DNA from: Aquidulcibacter paucihalophilus
GTDB lineage: Bacteria > Pseudomonadota > Alphaproteobacteria > Caulobacterales > Caulobacteraceae
Direction of reading: 5' to 3'
DNA length: 64,000 bases
Assembly: GCA_030285985.1 (NCBI GenBank)
Contig: CP127384.1
Location: forward strand, 186,001-250,000
Each line of letters begins with the position of its first letter. Positions within the stretch are counted from its first letter, which is position 1. Position numbers and translations under genes: made by a program. The notes beneath the pieces are model-generated. The model did no database searches. It was given only the letters and a program-made list of their open reading frames with translations, and had not been told where the DNA came from. Below, one piece after another: positions 34,619 to 43,499 of this stretch.

Positions 34619-35429
34619 GACCCCCCAAGCCCGTACAAGGGTTCTGGCGGTCTCCAATCAGAAGGGCGGGGTGGGCAAGACCACCACGGCGATCAACCTC
34701 GGCACGGCGCTCGCCGCGATCGGCGAGAAGGTGCTCATCGTCGACATGGACCCGCAGGGCAATGCCTCCACCGGCCTGGGTGTTCCACGTGAAACACGAC
34801 GGGTGACCATCTATGACGTCATCGTAGACGGGCGTTCGGTCGATGACTCCGCTGTGCCGACGACGGTCCCCGGCCTCCATATCGTGCCCGCCGATGCCGA
34901 TATGTCCGGCGTCGAGATCGAGCTCAGCCAGGCCGATCGCCGCTCCTTCCGCCTGCGCGACGCGCTGCAGGGGCAGGGGGCCGAAGGGCAGACCCGGTAT
35001 GACTACGTCCTGATCGATTGCCCGCCCTCGCTCAACCTGCTGACGCTCAATGCCATGGCCGCCGCCGACGCCGTTCTGGTGCCGTTGCAGTGTGAGTTCT
35101 TCGCCCTTGAGGGCCTGACCCAGCTGATGAAGACCATCGAGATGGTCCGGCAGAGCCTGAACCCGACGCTGGAGATCCAGGGTCTGGTCCTGACCATGTA
35201 CGACCGGCGCAGCGCCCTGTCGGGCCAGGTGGCGGCGGATGTCCGCAGCCATTTCGGCGACAAGGTCTATGAGTCGGTGATCCCGCGGAACGTCCGGGTG
35301 GCTGAGGCCCCGTCATTCGGCAAGCCGGCCCTGATCTACGATCTGAAATGCGCCGGCAGCCAGGCCTATCTGCGCCTCGCGCGGGAGGTGGTGGCGCGCG
35401 AGAAAACCCGCCGGCTGCAGGCCGCGTGA
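34602..35429 (+). CDS. parA: Chromosome partitioning ATPase ParA
   Basis: 275 residues from a GTG at 34602 inside the end of rsmG. Deviant Walker A QKGGVGKTT (residues 19-27), Walker A' IVDMDPQGNASTGLG, Walker B VLIDCPPSLNLLT, then LTMYDRRSALSGQVAADVR and IPRNVRVAEAPSFGKPAL. Drives segregation of the origin region by its gradient with ParB. Residues 61-65 are encoded by parS site 4. Coupled tightly to rsmG and followed by parB after 28 bp. Confidence 0.97.
   Translation: MSKSGKTPQARTRVLAVSNQKGGVGKTTTAINLGTALAAIGEKVLIVDMDPQGNASTGLGVPRETRRVTIYDVIVDGRSVDDSAVPTTVPGLHIVPADADMSGVEIELSQADRRSFRLRDALQGQGAEGQTRYDYVLIDCPPSLNLLTLNAMAAADAVLVPLQCEFFALEGLTQLMKTIEMVRQSLNPTLEIQGLVLTMYDRRSALSGQVAADVRSHFGDKVYESVIPRNVRVAEAPSFGKPALIYDLKCAGSQAYLRLAREVVAREKTRRLQAA
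34781..34796. other. parS site 4, inside parA
   Basis: TGTTCCACGTGAAACA lies in parA codons 60-65 and encodes Val-Pro-Arg-Glu-Thr. One base differs from the perfect palindrome. Confidence 0.88.
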
Positions 35430-35457
35430 CCACGATTAGAAGAACGGAACCAGTCAG

Positions 35458-36360
35458 TTGAGCGAACGTCAGCGCGGACCCCAGCATCGCGGATTGGGCC
35501 GGGGTCTCTCCGCCCTTCTCGGAGAACAGGTGGCCGAGAGCGCGCCGGTTGACGGCGCCTCGACGCCCGCCGGCGTCCAGATGGCACCGATCGAGAGCCT
35601 CAAGCCCAACCCCGATCAGCCGCGCAAGATCTTCGACCGCGACGACCTTGAGGAACTGGCCGCCTCGATCCGCGACAAGGGGGTGCTTCAGCCCATCCTC
35701 GTCCGGACCCATCCGAAGGAAGACGGCGTCTGGCAGATCATCGCCGGCGAGCGCCGCTGGCGCGCGGCGCAGATGGCCCGGCTCACCGAGGCCCCGATCA
35801 TCGTCAAGGAGATGGACGATGTGGCGGTGTTCGAGGTCGCCATCATCGAGAACGTGCAGCGCGCCGACCTCAATCCGCTGGAGGAGGCCGACGCCTATCG
35901 CCTGCTGATGGAGCGGTTCGGCCGCACCCAGGACGCGGTCGCCGGCGTGGTCGGCAAGAGCCGCAGCCATGTGGCCAACACCCTGCGTCTGCTGCAACTG
36001 CCCGAGGAGGTGCTGCAGCATGTTCGCGCCGGCAAGCTCAGCGCCGGTCACGCCCGTGCCCTGATCACGGCGCCCAACCCGGGCGCGCTCGCCGACCAGA
36101 TCGTGGCCGAGGGGCTGAACGTCCGTCAGGCCGAGGCGCTCGCCCGCCGCGCCGCCGACGGGCCCAGGGCCCGCAAGCCCGGCGCGACGTCCCAGGGCGG
36201 TGAAGGCTCGGCCGATGTCGCGGCGCTGGAACAGGATCTGGCCGACGCCCTCGGGCTCAAGGTCCAGCTCGCTGATCGGGGCGGCAAGGGCGAGCTGACC
36301 GTCAGCTACGGCACGCTGGAGCAGCTCGATGACCTGTGCCGTCGATTGATGCGCGGCTGA
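35458..36360 (+). CDS. parB: Chromosome partitioning protein ParB
   Basis: 300 residues from a TTG at 35458; no ATG or GTG fits upstream of the conserved GLGRGLSALLGE, the ParA-interacting N-terminal motif. CTPase/ParB box: NPDQPRKIF and GERRWRAAQMA (97-105). HTH for parS binding at about 157-181 (QDAVAGVVGKSRSHVANTLR). C-terminal dimerisation domain ends DLCRRLMRG. Binds the four parS sites nearby and loads onto flanking DNA. Confidence 0.96.
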   Translation: MSERQRGPQHRGLGRGLSALLGEQVAESAPVDGASTPAGVQMAPIESLKPNPDQPRKIFDRDDLEELAASIRDKGVLQPILVRTHPKEDGVWQIIAGERRWRAAQMARLTEAPIIVKEMDDVAVFEVAIIENVQRADLNPLEEADAYRLLMERFGRTQDAVAGVVGKSRSHVANTLRLLQLPEEVLQHVRAGKLSAGHARALITAPNPGALADQIVAEGLNVRQAEALARRAADGPRARKPGATSQGGEGSADVAALEQDLADALGLKVQLADRGGKGELTVSYGTLEQLDDLCRRLMRG

Positions 36361-36385
36361 AGCCGGTCCGTGCTAGGCTGATCGG

Positions 36386-36571
36386 ATGACCGACAAGCCT
36401 TCCAATCCGACCGCCGAAGCCATGAAACGTGCGCTTGCCGCCAAGAAGGCGAGCGGCGGCCCTTCGCATGGCGGCGTTCAGGGCTCCGCGCGCGCCGAGG
36501 AAAAGGCCCAGCAGGCCCGCAGCGCCGCCCTCGCCAAACCTGCTTTCCGCAAGGCGTCGAAACGGGGCTGA
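36386..36571 (+). CDS. Small basic Ala/Lys-rich hypothetical protein
   Basis: 61 residues rich in Ala, Lys, Arg and Ser (AMKRALAAKKASGGPSHGG, RAEEKAQQARSAALAKPAF), predicted disordered to helical. It starts 25 bp after parB and could be cotranscribed. I do not recognise a family. It could be nucleic-acid-binding by charge. An alternative is that it is non-coding, but composition and position favour a gene. Confidence 0.6.
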   Translation: MTDKPSNPTAEAMKRALAAKKASGGPSHGGVQGSARAEEKAQQARSAALAKPAFRKASKRG

Positions 36572-36575
36572 GTTC

Positions 36576-36604
36576 GCCTCAAGTCGCGCGAAGCGCGGCA
36601 GGCG
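36576..36604. repeat. Short palindromic repeat, variant of the 40-bp family
   Basis: GCCTCAAGTCGCGCGAAGCGC continues into GGCAGGCG. It shares the CTCAAG flank and AGCGC-rich end of the longer element but has a short GCGCGAAGCGC core. The near-identical copy is at 51689-51718. It lies in the convergent gap between the small gene and holA. Confidence 0.6.
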
Positions 36605-36607
36605 TCC

Positions 36608-37660
36608 TTAAAGCCCGAGCCTTCTCGCGCGGGCGGAGATTTCCAGCAGAAGGCGTTCGGCGATCAGCTGGTCGGGCGAGCCGGTCGTCTTGGTCGCCAC
36701 ATCGGCCGTATTGACGCTGTCCAGCACCCGATCGAGGTCCTCTAGCCGCCAGCTGCGGGCCTGGCGCAGCATTTCGGCCTCCTGTTTCCAGAACACGCCG
36801 GCCGACTTGGCCGCCTCCTTGGCCCCGGCGCCATTGGCCTGAAGCACATTGATGCGCCGCAGCTTGCCGAGGTGGATTGAGGCTTGTCTCACCGCCATGA
36901 CAGGCGATTCCCCTTCGGCCAGGGCGCGTCTAAGCCCGGATTGGGCCGGGGCGGGACGGCCGCCGAAGGCCTGGAGCGCCGCATCCTGCAGGGAGGCGTC
37001 AGCCTCGACGCCCAGATGCCGTTCGAGCTCTTCCACATCGATGGTCTTGCCGGAGCCCGGGCCGATATAGAGGGCCAGGCGTTCGATCTCCTGCCGCATC
37101 AGACCGCGCTCACGGGGCAGGCGGCTGACGAACCGGTCGAGGGCGTCGCCGGTCAGCCCGACCTTGTCGGCGGCGAGGGCCTCGCGCGTCATCCGGGCGA
37201 CATCGCCCGTCTCGTCCTCATAGCAGGCGATGCCGACGGCACCCTGCGACGCCTCCGCCGCCTTGCGCAGGGCGGAGTCACGGCCCAGCGTGCCGGCCTC
37301 GATCACCAGCATGGCGTCGGGATTGTAGCCGCCCTCGGCGTGAACCTTGAGTGCGGCCGCCAGCAGCTTGTCGATCGAGGCCTTTTCCGAGCCGAGCCGG
37401 ACGCGCACCAGACGCCGCCCGCCGATCATCGACAGGGCGGTCAGGGCCTCTTCCAGCCGCGCCTCGTCGCCGTCGATGTCGCTGTCGGTCAGCAGGGTGA
37501 CGTTGAAGGGGTCGTTGAGATCGGGCGTGATCGCCTTGCACAGGATCTCGGCGCGCTCGCCGACGCCCGACCGGTCCTTGCCGTGGATGACGGCGGCGCG
37601 CACGCCCCGGTCCGGTGCCTTGAGGAAGCGGTCGACCTCGGGGCGTTTGGCCAGGATCAT
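36608..37660 (-). CDS. holA: DNA polymerase III delta subunit
   Basis: 350-residue clamp-loader subunit that opens the sliding clamp. AAA+-like N-terminal domain (AVIHGKDRSGVGERAEILCK, then GGRRLVRVRLGSEKA), the YEDETGDVARMTREAL region, RLPRERGLMRQEIERLALYI and a C-terminal collar domain with AVRQASIHLGKLRRINVLQA. The weak P-loop (HGKDRSGVGER) is usual for delta. Follows lptE after 4 bp in the leuS-lptE-holA cluster. Confidence 0.93.
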   Translation of the reverse strand: MILAKRPEVDRFLKAPDRGVRAAVIHGKDRSGVGERAEILCKAITPDLNDPFNVTLLTDSDIDGDEARLEEALTALSMIGGRRLVRVRLGSEKASIDKLLAAALKVHAEGGYNPDAMLVIEAGTLGRDSALRKAAEASQGAVGIACYEDETGDVARMTREALAADKVGLTGDALDRFVSRLPRERGLMRQEIERLALYIGPGSGKTIDVEELERHLGVEADASLQDAALQAFGGRPAPAQSGLRRALAEGESPVMAVRQASIHLGKLRRINVLQANGAGAKEAAKSAGVFWKQEAEMLRQARSWRLEDLDRVLDSVNTADVATKTTGSPDQLIAERLLLEISARARRLGL

Positions 37661-37664
37661 GCCG

Positions 37665-38141
37665 TCACTGGTCCGACAGGGCCCGCATCAGGTCGAGCCG
37701 GATCAGGCGGGCCAGTTCGGCAGCGGCGCGTTCCTCACCATCCTGCTGGGCCGCGATGGCGGCGAAGGGCTGATCGGCGGCGGCATAGGTGGTGGTGACG
37801 GTCTCGACGCCGGTGACGGCGGGCCCACCATTGGAGGGGGTCAGGGTCCAGGTGCCGCGGACGGTCAGCTCATAGCGGGTCGCGGTGTCGTCGATGCGCC
37901 GGCCGAGCGGACGGCGCGACTGTTCGAGCGTGGTCTCCAGCCGCCAGAGCGGCGCCTGGGCACCGTCGCGACCCAGCGCGTCCTCGAGCTGCTCCCGCAC
38001 CCGATAGCCAAGCCGGTCGTCCTGGGTGGTCACGGCGATGCGCGACAGGGACGAGCCCACGGCGGTCTCGCCGTACAGGGGCGTGAAGCCGCAACCCGCC
38101 AGTCCCACAAGCACGACAGCCGCCAGGGCGAGGCGGCGCAT
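37665..38141 (-). CDS. lptE: LPS assembly lipoprotein LptE
   Basis: 158-residue lipoprotein that plugs the LptD barrel for LPS insertion. Signal peptide with lipobox LAGC (VVLVGLAGCGFTPLYGE); the FTPLYG after the Cys is typical of alphaproteobacterial LptE. The ATG at 38141 overlaps the leuS stop by one base (TGATG). Position between leuS and holA is the classical context and supports the call. Confidence 0.9.
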   Translation of the reverse strand: MRRLALAAVVLVGLAGCGFTPLYGETAVGSSLSRIAVTTQDDRLGYRVREQLEDALGRDGAQAPLWRLETTLEQSRRPLGRRIDDTATRYELTVRGTWTLTPSNGGPAVTGVETVTTTYAAADQPFAAIAAQQDGEERAAAELARLIRLDLMRALSDQ

Positions 38142-40741
38142 CAGCCGACCACCAGATTGACGATGCGATCCTTGACCACCACGATCTTCCTCACCGTCTG
38201 ACCCTCCAGCCGCGCCTGGACATCGGCGTCCGCCATGACGATGGCCTCGACCTCCGCCGGCTCCAGCCCGCGGGCGACACGGATCTCGCCGCGGCGCTTG
38301 CCGTTGACCTGGATGGGCAGGGTCACCTCGTCGTCGGCCGCCAGCGCCGGGTCGAATTCCGGCCAGGGCGCGTCCAGCACCATCCCCTCTTCGCCGAGCC
38401 GCGTCCAGCACTCCTCTGCGAGGTGGGGGGTGAAGGGGGCAACCAGCCGGACCAGGGCCGACAGGGCCTGACGGCGGGCGGCGGCACCCGCGGTACTGTG
38501 ATCGCGCACGACGGCGACGAAGGCGTAGAGTTTGGCGATGGCGGAGTTGAAGCGGAAGCCGCTGACGCCTTCGGAGACCGCCTTGATGGCCTTGTGGGTC
38601 TCGCGGATCAGGGCCGCGTCCGACTCATGGGCGGGGGCGTCCGGGTCGAAGCCGTCGACCTCGGTCCAGACACGCTGAACGAAGCGGGCCGCGCCCTCGA
38701 CGCCGCCGGGCGTCCATTGCACGTCGCGCTCGGGCGGACTGTCGGACAGGACGAACAGCCGGCCCGCGTCCACGCCATAGGTGTCGACGATCTCCTGCGG
38801 GGCGACGACGTTCTTCTTCGACTTGGACATCTTCTCGATGTCGCCGATCGTCAGCGTTTCGCCGGTCGAGAGTTGCCGGGCCGAGCGTTGGCCTGCGTCA
38901 TTGGTCAGATCGACATCCGTGGGCTCGACCCAGGCCCCGTCGGCGCGGCGGTAGGTCTCGTGGACCACCATCCCCTGGGTGAACAGGCCGGCGAAGGGCT
39001 CGCGCACCGACATCAGGCCGGCATCCGAAAGCGCGCGGCTGATGAAGCGGGCGTAGAGCAGGTGCAGGACCGCGTGTTCGACCCCGCCGATATACTGGTC
39101 GACCGGCAGCCATTTGTCGGCGGCGGCGCGCGAGATCGGCTCGGCCGCGGTCGGATCGGTGAAGCGGGCGAAATACCAGCTGGAGTCGACGAAGGTGTCG
39201 AGGGTGTCGGTCTCGCGCACCGCCTTGCCGCCGCAGGACGGGCAGGCGACGTGCTTCCAGCTCGGGTGGCGATCCAGCGGATTGCCCGGCGTGTCGAAGG
39301 TCACGTCCTTCGGCAGCTCGACGGGCAGCTGATCGGCCGGAACGCCGACGGGGCCGCACGTGTCGCAGTGGATCACGGGAATGGGACATCCCCAGTAGCG
39401 CTGGCGGCTCACGCCCCAGTCGCGCAGGCGATAGATGGTCGCCCCCTGGCCATGCTCCGACGCCTCGAGGCGGGCGATGGCGGCGGCCTTGGCGGCCTCT
39501 ACCTCCATTCCGTCCATGAAGTCCGAGTTGAACAGACGGCCGGGGCCGACGTAAGCCTCTGTTTCGACGCTGAAATCATCTTCTGCGCCATCGGGTCGCA
39601 CAACCGGGACGACCGGAAGACCGTATTTCCGGGCGAAGTCCAGATCGCGCTGGTCGTGGGCAGGGCAGCCGAAGATGGCGCCCGAGCCGTATCCCGAAAG
39701 CACGAAATTGGCCGCCCAGACCGGCACGGTGCGGTCAGGGTCGAACGGGTGGCGCACCCGGATGCCCAGATCGACGCCCAGCTTCTCGGCCTTCTCGATA
39801 TCCGCCTCACTGGTCCCCGAGCGGGCGCAGGCCGCCACGAAGTCCGCCACGGCGGGCTGGTGGGCCGCGATGGCGCGGGTCAGGGGATGATCCGGGGCCA
39901 GCGCCAGGAAGCTGGCGCCGAACAGGGTGTCGGGCCGTGTGGTGTAGACCTCGACCGGATCCCGCGCATGGTTGGGTTCGCCCGGCGCGGACGCCGGCAG
40001 GAAGGCCGGGGCCTCGGCGATATCCCACCAGAGGGTCGCGCCGCGGCTCTTGCCGATCCAGTTCTCCTGCATCAGCCGGACCTTGTCGGGCCAGCGGCCT
40101 TCCAGTTCCTTGAGGCCCTCGATCAGGTCGTCGGCATAGTCGGTGATGCGCAGGAACCACTGGTTCAGCTTGCGCTTCTCGACCACGGCACCGGAGCGCC
40201 AGCCGCGGCCGTCGACGACCTGCTCATTGGCGAGAACCGTATTGTCGACCGGATCCCAGTTGACCACCGAGTCCTTGCGATAGACCAGACCGCGCTTGAG
40301 CAGCTCCAGGAACCAGGCCTGCTGCTTGCCGTAATAGGCCGGGTCGCAGGTGGCGAACTCGCGCGACCAGTCCAGCGACAGGCCGAGCAGTTTCAGCTGG
40401 TCGCGCATGGCGGCGATGTTGGACCAGGTCCAGTCGCCGGGATGGATACCGCGCTCGATCGCCGCGTTCTCGGCCGGAAGTCCGAAGGCGTCCCAGCCCA
40501 TCGGGTGCAGGACATCAAACCCCTGTGCCCGCTTCGACCGCGCCACCACGTCGCCCATGACGTAGTTGCGGGCGTGGCCCATGTGGATGGCCCCTGACGG
40601 ATAGGGGAACATCTCCAGCACATAGTATTTCGGCCGTCCGGTGCCTTCGGTCGTCATGCGGAAGGCGTCGGCGGCCGCCCAGCGGGCCTGCTGGCGGGGT
40701 TCGGCGGTCTTGGGTTCGTAGCGAACCGGGGTCTTGGCCAC
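38141..40741 (-). CDS. leuS: Leucyl-tRNA synthetase
   Basis: 866 residues, class Ia synthetase. HIGH-type motif [12 protein letters not shown] near residue 55, zinc-like [22 protein letters not shown]1 editing domain with [20 protein letters not shown] and PAHDQRD, and [10 protein letters not shown] near residue 645. Anticodon-binding and C-terminal domains follow ([19 protein letters not shown]). First gene of leuS-lptE-holA. Confidence 0.97.
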   Translation of the reverse strand: MAKTPVRYEPKTAEPRQQARWAAADAFRMTTEGTGRPKYYVLEMFPYPSGAIHMGHARNYVMGDVVARSKRAQGFDVLHPMGWDAFGLPAENAAIERGIHPGDWTWSNIAAMRDQLKLLGLSLDWSREFATCDPAYYGKQQAWFLELLKRGLVYRKDSVVNWDPVDNTVLANEQVVDGRGWRSGAVVEKRKLNQWFLRITDYADDLIEGLKELEGRWPDKVRLMQENWIGKSRGATLWWDIAEAPAFLPASAPGEPNHARDPVEVYTTRPDTLFGASFLALAPDHPLTRAIAAHQPAVADFVAACARSGTSEADIEKAEKLGVDLGIRVRHPFDPDRTVPVWAANFVLSGYGSGAIFGCPAHDQRDLDFARKYGLPVVPVVRPDGAEDDFSVETEAYVGPGRLFNSDFMDGMEVEAAKAAAIARLEASEHGQGATIYRLRDWGVSRQRYWGCPIPVIHCDTCGPVGVPADQLPVELPKDVTFDTPGNPLDRHPSWKHVACPSCGGKAVRETDTLDTFVDSSWYFARFTDPTAAEPISRAAADKWLPVDQYIGGVEHAVLHLLYARFISRALSDAGLMSVREPFAGLFTQGMVVHETYRRADGAWVEPTDVDLTNDAGQRSARQLSTGETLTIGDIEKMSKSKKNVVAPQEIVDTYGVDAGRLFVLSDSPPERDVQWTPGGVEGAARFVQRVWTEVDGFDPDAPAHESDAALIRETHKAIKAVSEGVSGFRFNSAIAKLYAFVAVVRDHSTAGAAARRQALSALVRLVAPFTPHLAEECWTRLGEEGMVLDAPWPEFDPALAADDEVTLPIQVNGKRRGEIRVARGLEPAEVEAIVMADADVQARLEGQTVRKIVVVKDRIVNLVVG

Positions 40742-40805
40742 GGGAGTCTTTCAGGCTGCTCCTTCAGGAACAGGCCCGACGGAGGCTAGTCGATGGGGAG
40801 GGTGA

Positions 40806-41321
40806 TCAGCCGGCGTTGGAAAGGTTGAGCTGGCGCGCCTTGGTCAGGATGGCGTTTTCCAGATCGGTTTCGGTCTGGGCCGCGACGCGGGCTCCGGTCC
40901 AGCAGCCGGCGGTGTCGACTTCGGCGTCGGCGTCGGCCGGGTTGGGCGTGCAGCCGGGGCGCAGGACCTGTTTGGTGATGCTGACGTTCAGGGCGTCGGC
41001 GCGCAGGCGGCGGTCGAGGATGAAGACGGTCGCCTTGAAGCGCTCGTTCGGCGTCTGCGGGTCAACGTACCAGCCGTAGTTGATGACGCCGCCCCAGGGA
41101 TCGGCATTGGCGAGGGGCATGAAGCTCAGCGTGTCGAGCGTGGCGCGCCACAGGAAGGCGTTGACGCCGATTCCCGTCTGCGCATCCGCTGCAGCCTGAG
41201 CGCTGCCCATGCCGCTGAAAACCTCACCCACGGTCGGGCCGAACGGGCGGGTGCCGGAGCAGCTGCCCAGCAGGACGCACGAGGTGATCAGGGCGAACGT
41301 CGCGCCGCGAACCAGCACCAT
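40806..41321 (-). CDS. DUF3576 lipoprotein
   Basis: 171 residues with a lipobox LGSC (ITSCVLLGSCSGTRPF). Conserved DUF3576 block: GIGVNAFLWRATLDTLSFMP, LANADPWGGVINYGWYVD, NERFKATVFILDRRLRADAL and a C-terminal AQTETDLENAILTKARQ. Two extra Cys pairs around residues 130-145 (PGCTPNPADAD ... GCWTG) could form disulfides. Envelope role unknown; in Caulobacter it sits beside leuS as here. Confidence 0.88.
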   Translation of the reverse strand: MVLVRGATFALITSCVLLGSCSGTRPFGPTVGEVFSGMGSAQAAADAQTGIGVNAFLWRATLDTLSFMPLANADPWGGVINYGWYVDPQTPNERFKATVFILDRRLRADALNVSITKQVLRPGCTPNPADADAEVDTAGCWTGARVAAQTETDLENAILTKARQLNLSNAG

Positions 41322-41649
41322 CGAGACTTCTCCATACGGTCATGACGTGCAGCGGACCGGTTCCGGCGCACGCGCTGGCTCTGCCGGATACGGTCCGAGC
41401 CGAAGCGTCGCTCTATAACACGGCGAAAAGGGGCTATGACAAGGCGAAGACGCATTCGAGCGATCACCCGTCGGCCCCGGACGGCCAGGACGGCTCTCTG
41501 GCGAAGGATTCGCGTGACGCTCGCGCCACAGGAGTCTTCCAGAGTCGCCCGGAACCCACTTGCGGGGGCGCCGTTTCGTTGACCGGGTTGGCCAGCGGTG
41601 TCTTACTGATGGCGATCGCGACGTCTCGTCGTGATGTGAAGGGCAGGAC
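41322..41649. other. Divergent intergenic region between DUF3576 and ntrZ-like genes
   Basis: 328 bp with no tRNA, repeat or convincing gene found. Several GANTC matches lie between about 41500 and 41550 (GATTC, GAGTC), as often seen upstream of cell-cycle genes in Caulobacter. Both promoters must be here; none was resolved. The AGGGCAGGAC before 41650 is the probable ntrZ ribosome-binding site. Confidence 0.5.
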
Positions 41650-42072
41650 ATGCGCAAAATGACGCGCAAGACAGGCGCTCTGATCGCCGGACTGGCTGCG
41701 GGGCTTACGCTCCTGGCCATGGCCGACGTCGCCTCGGCCCAGGCCGCCGGCACGTCTGCGCGCGCCCGTGCGCCCGCCGTCTCCCTCACCGACGCCCAGG
41801 CGGCCCGCGCCGCCGCGGCCCAGCCCGGCTCGTCCCGTCTGCGCTTTACCGAGCGCGGCCGCTGGGGGCTCGATCTGAACCTCAACCAGCCCGTCGGCCG
41901 TGAGAGCAATCTCGGCGACGTCGAGGCCGGTGCCTATTACCGCGTCAACCCGCGCCTGCGCGTCGGGGCCGCCGCGGGCCTGGCCGAACCTGAGAGCGAT
42001 CCGGCGCGCGCGCCCCAGACCGACCGCCGCGCCGCGCCCCGCTTCCGGCTGGAATCGATCTTCCGCTTCTAG
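41650..42072 (+). CDS. ntrZ: NtrZ-family periplasmic regulatory protein
   Basis: 140 residues. Signal peptide GLAAGLTLLAMADVASA then cleavage. The mature protein has a conserved C-terminal half (FTERGRWGLDLNLNQPVGRE, then VEAGAYYRVNPRLRVGAAAG) ending in RLESIFRF. In Caulobacter NtrZ is a periplasmic inhibitor of the NtrY histidine kinase, and its gene lies in the same leuS-parB neighbourhood; the name is based on that synteny and pattern. Its TAG stop lies in a CTAG shared with the convergent thiE-like gene. Confidence 0.75.
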   Translation: MRKMTRKTGALIAGLAAGLTLLAMADVASAQAAGTSARARAPAVSLTDAQAARAAAAQPGSSRLRFTERGRWGLDLNLNQPVGRESNLGDVEAGAYYRVNPRLRVGAAAGLAEPESDPARAPQTDRRAAPRFRLESIFRF

Positions 42073-42719
42073 TCCGGCCCGAACGCCGACTGGATCGCCG
42101 ACACACCCGCAATTCCACACGCGCCGGAGCCGATAAGGCCCTGCGCGTTCGCGCCGTCGATTCCGCCGAGGGCGTAGACCGGGCAGGGTGCCGCCCCGAC
42201 CCACTCTGAAAGGGTCTTCAGACCCAGCGCCGGCCGGGCCGCGGAAGCGCCGCCGGCCGGGAACACGGGCGACACGACAAGGGCGTCCAGTCCGGGCGTT
42301 TCCAGTCTTGCGCGGGAATGCGCCGCCCCGATGATGATCCAGTCAGGCCGGGCGGTCGCCAGGGCCGCCGCCTGATCCAGCGCCCGCTCTGGCAGGTGGA
42401 CGCCGTCGGCCCCGACCGCTTCGGCCAGCGCCGCGTCGAGTCCGATCAACAATCGTCCACCGCGTTCCAGCGTGGCGTCGCGCAAGCGCTGCGCCGTTTC
42501 GAGAGCGTCGGTCCGGCCGAAATGCCGGAACACCACGCCGCACCCCGCTGGCAGTCGCGCCGCTGTCTCCCATGGCCGCGGCGTCCGCTCCGGATCGGTG
42601 AAGAAGAGGAGGGGCGGCAGGTCCGGACCGGCGCGACGGCGTGCCCGGCTGACTTTGGCCGCGTCCCGTGCGAGGACGCTGGCGGCTTCCCACAGGATTT
42701 CGGCGTCCGCCCGGTTCAT
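42069..42719 (-). CDS. Thiamine-phosphate synthase family protein (ThiE/TenI-like)
   Basis: 216 residues with the TIM-barrel pattern of the TMP synthase/TenI superfamily: LLIGLDAALAEAVGADGVHL, ARPDWIIIGAAHSRARL, LDALVVSPVFPAGG and CPVYALGGIDGANAQGLIGS. It could make thiamine phosphate or be a TenI-type aminase; a separate thiE elsewhere would favour the latter. The start codon overlaps the divergent yggS start by two bases, and its stop shares CTAG with ntrZ. Confidence 0.82.
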   Translation of the reverse strand: MNRADAEILWEAASVLARDAAKVSRARRRAGPDLPPLLFFTDPERTPRPWETAARLPAGCGVVFRHFGRTDALETAQRLRDATLERGGRLLIGLDAALAEAVGADGVHLPERALDQAAALATARPDWIIIGAAHSRARLETPGLDALVVSPVFPAGGASAARPALGLKTLSEWVGAAPCPVYALGGIDGANAQGLIGSGACGIAGVSAIQSAFGPD

Positions 42720-43437
42720 GACCTCCTCATCTCCCGAACCCGTTCCGCCGTCCAGCACCGTCGCTGCGCGGCTTGAAGCCATCCGGCTGCGCATTGCCGC
42801 CACCGGCCGCGCCGCGGGCCGCCCCGAGGGCGGCGTGATCCTGACGGCCGTGTCCAAGACGCAGCCTCCTGAAGCCATCGATGCGGCGCTCGCCGCGGGC
42901 CAGCGGGTCTTCGGGGAAAACCGGGTGCAGGAAGCCCAGACCCGCTGGACCGACCGCCGGGACAGGATCGCGGGCCTCGAGCTCAGGCTGATCGGGCCGT
43001 TGCAGTCGAACAAGGCCGCCGATGCCGTCGCCCTGTTCGATGTCATCGAGACCCTCGACCGGCCGAAACTGGTGGACGCCCTCGCCGCCGCCGGCGCGCG
43101 CGCCGGCAAGACCGTGCGCGTCCTGATCCAGGTCAACACCGGCGCCGAGCCGCAGAAGGCCGGCGTCCTGCCGGGCGAGGTTGCGGCGCTTCTCGACCAC
43201 GCCCGGGCCGCGGGCCTGATCGTCGAGGGCCTGATGTGCATACCCCCGGCCGACGAGGCCCCCGGCCCGCATTTCGCCCTGCTGCGCAAGATCGCCCGCC
43301 GGCACGGACTGGAGACCCTCTCGATGGGGATGAGCGGCGACTATGAGACCGCGATCCGCTTCGGCGCGACCCATGTGCGCGTCGGATCGTCGCTCTTCGG
43401 GGAACGAAAAGCCCCCGAAACACCCTCTAGGGACTGA
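42718..43437 (+). CDS. yggS: PLP homeostasis protein YggS/PROSC
   Basis: 239 residues. PLP-binding barrel protein: VILTAVSKTQPPEAIDAAL with the PLP Lys, GQRVFGENRVQEAQTRW, ELRLIGPLQSNKA, VLIQVNTGAEPQKAGVLPGE, EGLMCIPP, LSMGMSGDYETAIRFGATHV and RVGSSLFGER. Controls cellular pyridoxal-phosphate and amino acid balance. No other in-frame ATG, GTG or TTG fits a later start, so the divergent start-codon overlap with the thiE-like gene looks real. Confidence 0.94.
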   Translation: MTSSSPEPVPPSSTVAARLEAIRLRIAATGRAAGRPEGGVILTAVSKTQPPEAIDAALAAGQRVFGENRVQEAQTRWTDRRDRIAGLELRLIGPLQSNKAADAVALFDVIETLDRPKLVDALAAAGARAGKTVRVLIQVNTGAEPQKAGVLPGEVAALLDHARAAGLIVEGLMCIPPADEAPGPHFALLRKIARRHGLETLSMGMSGDYETAIRFGATHVRVGSSLFGERKAPETPSRD

Positions 43438-43499
43438 AAACCGCACCGCTTGCGGTCCAACCCTTGGCGGAACCGCCGACGCTCGCCATTCTGGTACCC

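Noticed and set aside
41322..41649. Possible tRNA or small RNA gene in the ntrZ upstream gap
   Set aside because: No cloverleaf arms or T-loop sequence (GTTCGA-type) in a proper arrangement were found.
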